In this document: in pieces, positions 46,916-54,167 of the stretch
How the letters are laid out: every line of letters starts with the position of its first letter
Position numbering within the stretch: the stretch's first letter is position 1
DNA from: Mycobacterium botniense
GTDB taxonomy: Bacteria; Actinomycetota; Actinomycetes; Mycobacteriales; Mycobacteriaceae
Direction of reading: 5' to 3'
DNA: 64,000 nt
NCBI RefSeq assembly: GCF_010723305.1
Contig: NZ_BLKW01000002.1
Coordinates: 1,550,001-1,614,000, forward strand
Made by a program: the position numbers and the translations under genes
The notes under the pieces: generated by a model
Databases searched by the model: none
Told to the model about the DNA's origin: nothing
What the model saw: the letters and a program-made list of their open reading frames with translations, nothing else

Positions 46916-47655
46916 GCGCTGACCCGCTGGCTCCGCTGATGGAGCTGCCCGGCGTCGCCGATGCCAGCGAACGCGCACGTGAGGCGCTGGGCCGAGTGCA
47001 TCGGCACCGGGCGAACCTGAGAGGTTGGCCGGTGACCGCCGCGGTGGCCGCGCTCCGGGCCGCGAAGGCCTCCTCGGTACTCGATGGCGGTGCCCGGCAC
47101 CGGGACGAGTCCGCATCAGGCGATCCGGTGTTCGCCGGGGCGTTGCGGGTCGCCCAGGCTGTGGAAGGTGGGCAGACCAGCCTGGTGTCGATCTGGCGGC
47201 GCGCGCCACTGCAGGCGCTGGCCCGAGTCCACATGCTGGCCGCCGCCGGTTGGGTCGATGACGAGCGGCTGGGGCGGCCGCGGGCCGACACCTCCATCGG
47301 GCCGCGTCTGGAGCTGCTCGCGACCCTGGTGACCGGGAACACCGTGGTCCCGGCAGCGGTCCTGGCAGCGGTCGTGCACGGCGAGCTTCTGGCGCTGGCG
47401 CCCTTCGGTTGCGCGGACGGCGTCGTGGCACGGGCGGCTTCGCGGCTGGTGACCATCGCCAGTGGGCTCGACCCGCACGGACTGGGTGTGCCAGAGGTGA
47501 GTTGGATGCGCTGCGCAGCTGAGTACCGCGACACGGCGCGTGGTTTTGCCGCCGGCACGCCCGACGGTGTGACCGCCTGGCTGATGCTGTGTTGCCGGGC
47601 GATGCAGGCCGGCGCGCACGAGGCTCTGCAGATTGCCGAATCGCTGCCGAATTAG
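46912..47655 (+). CDS. Fic-like or unknown Ala-rich protein after dppD (Rv3662c type)
   Basis: A 247-residue Ala-rich, helical, cytosolic protein. The stretch HGELLALAPFGCADGVVARAASRL (given in parts: HGELLALAPF, then GCADGVVARA) near 161-184 recalls the Fic motif HPFxxGNGRxxR: a His, then Pro-Phe, Ala-Asp-Gly, then Arg. The motif is spread out and altered, since the His is not adjacent to Pro-Phe. It could be a degenerate Fic-fold protein. Its ATG overlaps the dppD stop, so it belongs to the dpp operon. I do not assign a function. Confidence 0.7.
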   Translation: MSADPLAPLMELPGVADASERAREALGRVHRHRANLRGWPVTAAVAALRAAKASSVLDGGARHRDESASGDPVFAGALRVAQAVEGGQTSLVSIWRRAPLQALARVHMLAAAGWVDDERLGRPRADTSIGPRLELLATLVTGNTVVPAAVLAAVVHGELLALAPFGCADGVVARAASRLVTIASGLDPHGLGVPEVSWMRCAAEYRDTARGFAAGTPDGVTAWLMLCCRAMQAGAHEALQIAESLPN

Positions 47656-48147
47656 GTGCCAGATTGGTTGCCACGTCGAGCACCGCGGCCGCTGCGGCAA
47701 CGCGTGCACACCCGCAAAGCGGGCGGCGGTCCGAAGCGTTCCGGCCCGCCGCCCGCTAGCACGGAGCCCGGTTACCAAGCGTGCAACATGGGGCTGCGTG
47801 GGTTGGCCTCGGCGATCTTGCGAGACGTCTGGCCGCAGCCCCACCCAAAGGGCTGACGACACCATTCGTTTCTCGCAATAACGCAGGCCCGCAACACTTC
47901 TGCCATTATCGCGGCTGTAGCTCCGCGTGGGTGCCGGGAACCGTGCTAGGACGCCCGGATCGGGAGATCGAACCTTCTCTTCCGGATCGACCTTGGCCTC
48001 TCCGGGCTTCCGTGACTCCTTTGTACTACGTGACCCCTATCACATCAAGGCCCAATTCCGGCCGGCACTGCGCAGCGACGTCGACCACACCAGGCAATGT
48101 GTTTGCTGTGATATGCGGGCGGAACGGGCATGACTGTGCAACCCCAG
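47656..48147. other. 492-bp gap after the dpp operon, with two inverted repeats
   Basis: No convincing gene. The first 100 bases contain the terminator-like hairpin at 47717-47754. A second inverted repeat pairs 47790-47798 (GGGGCTGCG) with 47834-47842. The rest, 47880-48147, is less GC-rich in places and contains GC-paired segments around 47915-48000 that I cannot match to a known RNA family. The convergent HAD gene ends at 48148. Confidence 0.5.
47717..47754 (+). terminator. Strong hairpin downstream of the dpp operon
   Basis: An 11-bp perfect stem (GCGGGCGGCGG at 47717-47727 with CCGCCGCCCGC at 47744-47754) and a 16-base loop, starting 62 bases after the last stop of the operon. No U-tract follows, which is common for mycobacterial hairpin terminators. 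Confidence 0.5.
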
Positions 48148-49005
48148 TTAAAACGCCAGGCGGCGCAACAGCGAATAGGTCACCGCACCGGCCGCGAGCG
48201 CGCTCACCCCAACGGCGGCGGTTGTGGCAACCGCGACCCCCGAGGGGGGTTGGAAACGGTTGCGAAGCGACACGGGCCGGGTGAATGTCAGCACGGGCCA
48301 ACCGCGGGCGATTGCTTCCTTGCGCAAGGCACGGTCGGGATTGACCACAGTGGGGTGTCCGACGGTCTGAAGCATCGGCAGATCGGTGATCGAATCGGAA
48401 TACGCGTAGCAGTGTTCTAGCGGATAGCCCTCACGGGCAGCCAATTCGCGGATGGCCTGGGCCTTGCCCTCGCCGTAGCAGTAGAACGCCACCTCACCGG
48501 TGTACTTCCCGTTGTCGACGACCATGCGTGTCGCCATCGCGTGGGTGGCGCCGAGGGTGCGGGCGATCGGCGCCACGATCTCTTCACCGGAGGCCGACAC
48601 GACCACCACATCGCGGCCGCAGAGCTTGTGGCCCGCGATCAGATGTGCGGCCTCCGCGTACACCAGTGGGGTGACAATGTCGTGCAGGGTTTCGTTGACA
48701 ATCGAACGGACCTGCGCGACATCCCAACCCGCGCACATGTTGGTCATATGGGCCCGCATCCGGTCCATCTGATCATGGTCGGCGCCGGAGAGCAGAAAAA
48801 TAAACTGGGCGTAAGTGGACTTGAGCACAGCCCGTCGGTTGATTAGCCCCTGATTGAAGAATGGTTTGCTGAATGCGAGCGCGCTGGACTTGGCGATGAT
48901 GGTCTTATCCAAGTCGAAGAACGCGGCAGTGCGGATCTCCGGATGGCCGGTTGCCGGTGTTTCCGGTGTCGCTCGCTGTCGCTCAGCCGGATCGGAGACG
49001 GTCAC
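48148..49005 (-). CDS. HAD-IB family hydrolase (Rv3661 type)
   Basis: A 285-residue haloacid-dehalogenase-fold phosphatase. The nucleophile motif FFDLDKTII is near 29-37, motif II (VVVSASGEE) near 138-146 and the Asp-containing motif AYSDSITDLP near 196-205. The C-terminal 40 residues contain a hydrophobic helix (VAVATTAAVGVSALAAGAV), suggesting membrane attachment. The family includes SerB-like and lipid phosphatases; the substrate is unknown. The gene sits beside the Tad-type locus, as in other actinobacteria. Confidence 0.9.
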   Translation of the reverse strand: MTVSDPAERQRATPETPATGHPEIRTAAFFDLDKTIIAKSSALAFSKPFFNQGLINRRAVLKSTYAQFIFLLSGADHDQMDRMRAHMTNMCAGWDVAQVRSIVNETLHDIVTPLVYAEAAHLIAGHKLCGRDVVVVSASGEEIVAPIARTLGATHAMATRMVVDNGKYTGEVAFYCYGEGKAQAIRELAAREGYPLEHCYAYSDSITDLPMLQTVGHPTVVNPDRALRKEAIARGWPVLTFTRPVSLRNRFQPPSGVAVATTAAVGVSALAAGAVTYSLLRRLAF

Positions 49006-49169
49006 CGGCCCAGCATAGGGCGGGGCGCGACGTGGTCTCGATCGGTGTGCTTAAAGCCACCGTTCACAACGCGTCTACCAGGATTTTCCCGACTATAAGG
49101 CGGCGTTGTGACGGCCCGGGCTGATCGCGCAGGCACCCTGCGGGCGCCGGCAACACTTGCGCCGAACTA

Positions 49170-49510
49170 GACTCTCATGTGTATAGTAACAAGTACTCGG
49201 CTGTGCCGAGGGTGTATCAGCCCGACCCCCCGGGGCTGATACACGACGACCCTCGCCTCCTCCCCCCCTGGCGGGGGTCGTCCCTTTTTCTGACCGAATA
49301 GGTGGCCGGCAGCGGCGGGCAGATTGCTGCATCCCGGGTGTTTTCCGATGCACCGATGGTGCCGTCGCGCGTCAGCACAGCGCGTGACGTGCGTCGGTGT
49401 TGTGCACAGATCCGGATTTGTCCACAAAAGTGTCTGAGCGGCTGGCATGCCGTGAGCGCACCCCGCATGGTAGCGGAGTGCCTATCGCGACGAGTCCCGC
49501 CGGTTGCGGA
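49170..49510 (-). ncRNA. Probable Ms1/MTS2823 small RNA locus (boundaries approximate)
   Basis: In M. tuberculosis the abundant stationary-phase RNA MTS2823 (Ms1 in M. smegmatis), which binds core RNA polymerase, is encoded between the Rv3660c and Rv3661 counterparts. Here those genes flank 49006-49477. The stretch is rich in pairings: a 12-bp stem at 49212-49223 with 49233-49244, GACGACCC near 49245 with GGGTCGTC near 49275, and CTCGGC/GCCGAG near 49196-49210. I put the RNA on the minus strand by synteny. The ends are estimates, and the pairings alone do not decide the strand. Confidence 0.5.
49212..49244. repeat. 12-bp perfect inverted repeat in the Ms1 region
   Basis: GTGTATCAGCCC (49212-49223) and GGGCTGATACAC (49233-49244) with a nine-base loop GACCCCCCG. 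Flanking CGAGGG and CCCTCG can extend the stem with a bulge. On the plus strand a second hairpin ends at about 49282 and is followed by CCTTTTTC, which looks like an intrinsic terminator. Confidence 0.7.
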
Positions 49511-50569
49511 ATATTGGCGGTGCTGACCGAACCCGGATTACGTGCCGACATCGACCGGGTGGCAGCGGCTGCGGGTGTGCGGGTGGTGCATGCCGACGCC
49601 GAGTCGCCGATGACGAGGAAAGCCTGGTTTGCGGCCGCGGCTGTGGTGCTTGACCAGGCGGCGATCACGCGGTGCGCCCAACGCGCGCTGCCACGGCGCG
49701 CCCATGTGATCATGCTGACCCGCGGCGACCCGACGACCGAGACCTGGGAAGCGGCGATTGCTGTTGGAGCCCAACAGGTTCTGCGGTTGCCCGCACAGGA
49801 ACACGCGTTAGTGCGGGAGTTTTCCGAGGCCGCGGAATCAGGGCGCGACACCCACAAGCGCGGCCAGGTCGTCGCGGTTGTCGGTGGATGCGGCGGGGCT
49901 GGGGCTTCGTGGTTTGCCGCCGCGTTGGCTCGGGCGGCCACCAACGTGCTGCTGGTGGACCTCGATCCCTGGGCCGGCGGCATCGATTTGCTGGTCGGCG
50001 CGGAAACCGTGCCGGGTCTGCGTTGGCCCGATCTGGCTTTACAGGGCGGGCGGCTGAATTGGGCCGCCGTGCGTGAGGCGCTGCCCCGCTACCGCGGGGT
50101 GAGCATGCTCTCCGGTACGCGACGCGGGTATGAGCTGGAGCCCGGGCCGGTGGACGCCGTCGTCGACGCCGGACGCCGCGGCGGCGCGACGGTGATCTGC
50201 GACCTGCCCCGACGGTTGACCGCCGCCACCCACACAGCTTTGGACAGCGCGGATCTGCTCGTTATCGTCAGCCCGTGCGACGTGCGGGCGTGCGCGGCCA
50301 CCGCAACGGTCGCCGCGGTGTTTTCGGCCATCAATCCCGCTGTCGGACTGGTCGTGCGGGGACCGTCACCGGGCGGACTGCGCGCCGCTGAGATCGCGGA
50401 CATCGCCGGCGTGCCGTTGCTGGCGTCGATGAAGGCGCAGCCGCACCTGGCCGCGCAACTGGAACACGGTGGTCTGCGGTTATCCCGTAGGTCCCCACTC
50501 GCTGCGGCCGCGCGTCGTGTGCTCGCGGTGCTCCCAGCGGCGCCGAAGCAGAACGGTCGAGCAGCATGA
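49478..50569 (+). CDS. ssd: Ssd, CpaE/MinD-like ATPase of the Tad-type locus
   Basis: A 363-residue protein, first gene of the helicase/secretion-neighbourhood Tad cluster and counterpart of Rv3660c. The N-terminal 120 residues look like a receiver-type domain without phospho-acceptor motifs (GILAVLTEPG, HVIMLTRGDP). The MinD/ParA-like part from about 130 carries VVGGCGGAGASWFAAAL in place of the deviant Walker A: the conserved Lys residues are missing, so ATP binding is doubtful. LLVDLDPWAGGIDLLVG follows as switch II. I favour GTG 49478, which keeps the first beta strand; GTG 49520 matches the M. tuberculosis start, and ATG/GTG codons up to 49397 are in frame. The TGA overlaps the tadA ATG. 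Confidence 0.85.
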   Translation: MPIATSPAGCGILAVLTEPGLRADIDRVAAAAGVRVVHADAESPMTRKAWFAAAAVVLDQAAITRCAQRALPRRAHVIMLTRGDPTTETWEAAIAVGAQQVLRLPAQEHALVREFSEAAESGRDTHKRGQVVAVVGGCGGAGASWFAAALARAATNVLLVDLDPWAGGIDLLVGAETVPGLRWPDLALQGGRLNWAAVREALPRYRGVSMLSGTRRGYELEPGPVDAVVDAGRRGGATVICDLPRRLTAATHTALDSADLLVIVSPCDVRACAATATVAAVFSAINPAVGLVVRGPSPGGLRAAEIADIAGVPLLASMKAQPHLAAQLEHGGLRLSRRSPLAAAARRVLAVLPAAPKQNGRAA

Positions 50570-51732
50570 GCGGGTCACTGATCGAGCGTGTGCGAGAACG
50601 GCTGGCGGCAGAATCCGCCCCGTTGCGGCCGAATGTGGTCGCCGCCGCGATCCGGGCGGAATCCGGGGGAGTGCTCGGTGACACCGAGATGCTGGCCAGT
50701 CTTCGCGTGCTGCAGACCGAACTGACCGGTGCGGGTATCCTCGAACCGCTGCTGTGCGCCGACGGTACCACCGATGTGCTTGTCACCGCTCCCGACGCAG
50801 TGTGGGTTGATGACGGAAACGGGTTGCGGCGCAGCGAGATCCATTTTGACGACGAAGCGGCTGTGCGGCGTTTGGCGCAGCGGCTGGCGTTGGCTGCCGG
50901 CCGCCGCCTTGACGACGCGCAACCATGGGTTGACGGCCAGCTGACCGGTATCGGCACGGGGGAGTTCGCGGTGCGGCTCCATGCGGTGCTGCCACCGGTC
51001 GCGGTGGCTGGTACCTGCTTGTCGTTGCGGGTACTGCGGCCCGCTACCCAGAACCTGGACGGGTTGACCGCTGCGGGCGCGATCGCGCCGCAGGCCGCCA
51101 CGCTGCTGTCGCAGGTGATCGCCGCGCGGCTGGCGTTCTTGGTGTGCGGGGGTACCGGGGCAGGCAAAACCACCCTGTTGGCCGCGATGCTGGGAGCGGT
51201 GTCCGCGGCGGAGCGAATTGTGTGCGTCGAGGATGCCGCCGAGCTGGCGCCTCAGCATCCGCACCTGGTCAAGTTGGTTGCGCGGGGTGCGAACGTCGAA
51301 GGTGTCGGCGAGGTTACTGTGCGCCAGCTCGTCCGCCAAGCGCTGCGCATGCGCCCCGATCGCATCGTGGTCGGGGAGGTCAGAGGTGCTGAAGTGGTCG
51401 ATCTGCTGGCCGCACTCAACACCGGTCACGAGGGCGGGGCGGGCACTGTGCACGCCAACAACCCCGGCGAGGTTCCGGCCCGGCTGGAGGCGTTGGGTGC
51501 GCTCGGCGGGCTGGATCGTGCCGCGCTGCATAGCCAGCTTGCGGCGGCGGTCCAAGTGTTACTGCATGTTGCGCGGGACCGCGCCGGACGGCGCCGGCTC
51601 AGCGAAATCGCGATATTGCGCCAGTCCGGCAACGGCCGGGTTCATGCGGTCACCGTCTGGCACGCAGAGCGGGGCATGACCGAGGATGCGGGCGATCTGC
51701 AGCGGCTGCTGCGAGAACGGATGTCAGCATGA
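50566..51732 (+). CDS. TadA/VirB11-like secretion ATPase
   Basis: A 388-residue type II/IV secretion ATPase, counterpart of Rv3659c. Walker A GGTGAGKTTLL is near 196-206, the Asp box near VCVEDAAELAP (222-232), Walker B VVGEVRGAEVVD near 267-278, and the His box GHEGGAGTVHAN near 289-300. It powers assembly of the Flp-type pilus encoded downstream. ATG 50566 overlaps the ssd stop (ATGA), and its stop overlaps the tadB start. Confidence 0.93.
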   Translation: MSGSLIERVRERLAAESAPLRPNVVAAAIRAESGGVLGDTEMLASLRVLQTELTGAGILEPLLCADGTTDVLVTAPDAVWVDDGNGLRRSEIHFDDEAAVRRLAQRLALAAGRRLDDAQPWVDGQLTGIGTGEFAVRLHAVLPPVAVAGTCLSLRVLRPATQNLDGLTAAGAIAPQAATLLSQVIAARLAFLVCGGTGAGKTTLLAAMLGAVSAAERIVCVEDAAELAPQHPHLVKLVARGANVEGVGEVTVRQLVRQALRMRPDRIVVGEVRGAEVVDLLAALNTGHEGGAGTVHANNPGEVPARLEALGALGGLDRAALHSQLAAAVQVLLHVARDRAGRRRLSEIAILRQSGNGRVHAVTVWHAERGMTEDAGDLQRLLRERMSA

Positions 51733-52523
51733 GCGGCCAGTTGGTGGCAGCGCTGCTGTTGGTGCTGGCGATAGGGGTGTCGCCGTCGTCGTCGCGGGGC
51801 CGGATCGCTGCCCGCGTCAGCATTCGCGTGCCGCTCAAAACCCGCTGGATCAGCTGGCTCGCAGGGTGCGCGGCCGTCGTCGCCGCTGTAGTACTCCCAC
51901 TGACAACCACGGTGGCGGCCGCCGTGCTGGTAACGACCGTCGGCGTGCGGTCGCGCCGACGCCATCGCAGCCGACGTGCCATGAAGGACACCAGGGCGCT
52001 GGAAACCGGCCTTGATGTGGTGGTCGGTGAGCTGCGCGCGGGCGCCCACCCCGCGCAGGCGTTCTCCGCCGCCGCTGAGGAGACCGATGGAGCGGTTGCC
52101 GAGGCTTTCCGCGCAGTGTCCGCACGCGCCAGACTGGGCGCCGATGTCAGCGCAGGACTGCGTGGGGTGAGCGGCTCGTCGGTTGTGCATACACACTGGG
52201 AGCGGCTTGCGGTGTGCTGGCAGTTGGCATGCAACCACGGCTTGGCGATATCCACTGTGATGCGGACCGCGCAGCACGATATCGGTGAGCGCCGGCGCTT
52301 TTCCGCACGAGTGTCAGCAGGGATGGCGGGTGCGCGCACCACCGCCGTGATATTGGCGACTCTGCCGGCGCTCGGGGTAGCCCTGGGTCAGTTGATCGGA
52401 GCCCACCCGCTGCGCTTCCTGCTGGGTGGACACGCGGGTGGGTGGCTATTGGTGGTTGGGCTCACACTGACCTGTGCCGGGCTGCTGTGGTCGGATCGAA
52501 TCACCGACCGGGTGGCGCGGTGA
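51729..52523 (+). CDS. TadB-like membrane protein
   Basis: A 264-residue type II secretion F-domain protein, counterpart of Rv3658c. Hydrophobic helices lie near 5-17, 38-65, 195-225 and 235-255. The cytosolic part has the F-domain signature with ALETGLDVVVGELRAGAHPAQAF near 92-114. It forms the inner-membrane platform with TadC. It is coupled to tadA by an ATGA overlap. Confidence 0.9.
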   Translation: MSGQLVAALLLVLAIGVSPSSSRGRIAARVSIRVPLKTRWISWLAGCAAVVAAVVLPLTTTVAAAVLVTTVGVRSRRRHRSRRAMKDTRALETGLDVVVGELRAGAHPAQAFSAAAEETDGAVAEAFRAVSARARLGADVSAGLRGVSGSSVVHTHWERLAVCWQLACNHGLAISTVMRTAQHDIGERRRFSARVSAGMAGARTTAVILATLPALGVALGQLIGAHPLRFLLGGHAGGWLLVVGLTLTCAGLLWSDRITDRVAR

Positions 52524-52590
52524 GCCCCGCGGCGACAGTGAGGATCGCAGCGCCGAACGAGTGCGGACCGGCGCCTCCAGGAGCCGCAGT

Positions 52591-53181
52591 ATGAGCATCG
52601 CAGCGGTGCTGCTCGCGGTCGCGGTCGTGGTCGGCGCCGGGCCGTCGAGGGTGCGGGCGCGCGCGGGCAAAGTGGTGGCGCCGGGTCGGCCCCCGCGTGG
52701 GCATGCACCCGCCTCCGACCCGCTGGCCGTCGCGTCGAGTCTGGACGTGCTGGCTGTCTGCCTGGGCGCGGGTATGGCGGTGTCGACCGCGGCGGCCGCA
52801 ACCGCTGAATCGGCGCCGCCGCGCCTGGCCACGCTGCTGCGGCGGGCCGCGGATCTGCTGACGTTGGGCGCCGATCCCGCTGTTGCCTGGTCAGCCCCCT
52901 CGCAGAGCCTGGCCGGCTCGATCGATGCCCCCACCGACGCGCTGCTGCGGCTGGCGCGGCGCTCGGCGTCCTCGGGCGCAGCGCTGGCCGACGCCGTCGC
53001 CGAATTGGCTGCGCAGGTCCGCCACGACGCCGCGCAGGCGGCCACCGCTGCCGCCGAGCGGGCCGCGGTCCTTATCGCCGCTCCGCTCGGTCTGTGTTTC
53101 CTGCCGGCGTTCGTGTGCCTGGGCATCGTTCCAGTGGTGGCCGGGTTGGCCGGCACGGTCTGGCAATCGGGTGTGCTGTGA
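52591..53181 (+). CDS. TadC-like membrane protein
   Basis: A 196-residue F-domain protein, counterpart of Rv3657c. A short N-terminal helix (AAVLLAVAVVVGAG) is followed by a soluble Ala-rich domain with ASSLDVLAVCLGAGMAVSTA near 44-63 and a final pair of hydrophobic stretches (about 150-190). ATG 52591 has CAGGAG seven bases upstream; the frame is open above it. A 67-base gap separates it from tadB. Confidence 0.85.
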   Translation: MSIAAVLLAVAVVVGAGPSRVRARAGKVVAPGRPPRGHAPASDPLAVASSLDVLAVCLGAGMAVSTAAAATAESAPPRLATLLRRAADLLTLGADPAVAWSAPSQSLAGSIDAPTDALLRLARRSASSGAALADAVAELAAQVRHDAAQAATAAAERAAVLIAAPLGLCFLPAFVCLGIVPVVAGLAGTVWQSGVL

Positions 53182-53260
53182 GGCCGCCGGCCGGCCACGC
53201 GGAAGTCTCGCGGAACGGCCGCGGGGAAACTTCAACCGGTAACTAAAAGGAGGAAAAACA

Positions 53261-53464
53261 TTGGCGCGAAATATTTTCCGTGCTCTGGGGGCGCGTATAG
53301 CCGTTCTGGCGGCCGACGAGTCGGGAATGTCGACAGTCGAATACGCCATCGGGACGATCGCGGCCGCGGCCTTCGGCGCCATCCTCTACACCGTCGTCAC
53401 CGGCGACTCCATCGTCTCAGCGCTGACCAACGTCATCAGCCGGGCGCTCAACACCAAGGTCTAG
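53261..53464 (+). CDS. Flp-type pilin (DUF4244)
   Basis: A 67-residue prepilin, counterpart of Rv3656c. The processing site is G22/M23, with Glu at +5 and Tyr at +6 (SGMSTVEYAIG), the Flp signature, followed by a hydrophobic helix to about 46. TTG 53261 is preceded by a very strong AAGGAGG with seven bases of spacing, the best ribosome-binding site in the cluster, as expected for a major structural subunit. No prepilin peptidase gene is in the window. Confidence 0.9.
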   Translation: MARNIFRALGARIAVLAADESGMSTVEYAIGTIAAAAFGAILYTVVTGDSIVSALTNVISRALNTKV

Positions 53465-53487
53465 TCGACGATGCCGGTAGCAGCACT

Positions 53488-53790
53488 GTGGAAGCGGCTT
53501 TCGCGATAGCCGCGCTGGTCACGGTGCTGGTGTTGTGCTTGGCGGGGATCACCGCGGTGTCGATGCAGGTGCGGTGTGTGGACGCCGCCCGCGAGGCGGC
53601 TCGGCTCGCCGGGCGTGGTGACGACCGGGCCGCGCTTGAGACCGCGCGCCGAGTCGCACCGGGCGGGGCGCGGGTCGTGCTGCGTCGTGACGGTGAATTC
53701 GTCATCGCCACCGTCACCGCACGCTTCAGCCTTCTTCCGGCGTTGCCTATTGCAGCCCAAAGTGTTTCGGCAGCAGAGCCCCGGCGCTGA
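53488..53790 (+). CDS. TadE-like minor pilin (start problematic)
   Basis: From GTG 53488 the frame encodes 100 residues: a hydrophobic helix VEAAFAIAALVTVLVLCLAG, then a soluble part with CVDAAREAARLAGRG typical of TadE-like proteins. The codons directly upstream in the same frame (53470-53490) spell D-A-G-S-S-T-V-E, a complete processing motif with Glu at +5. However, there is no ATG, GTG, TTG or CTG in frame back to at least 53401. So either translation starts at GTG 53488 and the motif is lost, or a frame disruption separates the true start. The nearby ATG 53471 is out of frame. The counterpart is Rv3655c (125 residues as I recall). Confidence 0.7.
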   Translation: MEAAFAIAALVTVLVLCLAGITAVSMQVRCVDAAREAARLAGRGDDRAALETARRVAPGGARVVLRRDGEFVIATVTARFSLLPALPIAAQSVSAAEPRR

Positions 53791-54166
53791 GCGCGGCTCG
53801 GCCACAGTGGCCGCAGCTGCGATGGTCGCTGCGTTGCTGTGCGTCACCGGCGGCGCCGCGTACCTGGGATCGGCGGTGGTCGCTCGTCATCGCGTGCAGG
53901 CGGTGGCCGATCTCGGCGCGCTGGCCGCTGCCGAGCGCTTGCCCGCCGGAGCAGAATCAGCCTGCACCCGGGCGACTGCCGTCGCCCGGGCGATGGGAAT
54001 CGCCCGGATCGGCTGTGCGGTGCAAGGACTCGATGTCGTTGTCAGCGTCGAAATGGACGTCACCTTTGGCGGGGTCGTGCGTGCCGCGGCCCGCGCGGGC
54101 CCGGCGCCGCTGTCGGGGTCTCCGCCGAGGCTGCGGGCGGGGGCGACGCTCAAGGGTCAGCGATGA
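53762..54166 (+). CDS. TadE-like/Rv3654c-type secreted pilus protein
   Basis: About 134 residues from GTG 53762, a start inside the last codons of the previous gene. ERGSATVAAAAMVAALLCV carries a processing-like Gly followed by S-A-T-V and then Ala, not Glu, at +5. The helix is followed by HRVQAVADLGALAAAERLP, the family signature of the helicase/secretion-neighbourhood TadE-like proteins. The end is only one base from the convergent helicase gene. In M. tuberculosis PE genes lie between these two, as I recall. Confidence 0.8.
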   Translation: MFRQQSPGAERGSATVAAAAMVAALLCVTGGAAYLGSAVVARHRVQAVADLGALAAAERLPAGAESACTRATAVARAMGIARIGCAVQGLDVVVSVEMDVTFGGVVRAAARAGPAPLSGSPPRLRAGATLKGQR

Positions 54167-54167
54167 C

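Noticed and set aside
47656..47856. A 66-codon basic protein gene after the dpp operon
   Set aside because: The frame includes the terminator-like hairpin, has no ribosome-binding site, and its Arg/Pro-rich content is what GC-rich inverted repeats would give by chance.
47915..48010. A riboswitch (ydaO-like) or tRNA in the gap after the dpp operon
   Set aside because: Short paired stretches and a GGTTCGATC-like segment on the minus strand were checked, but no complete consensus or cloverleaf can be drawn.
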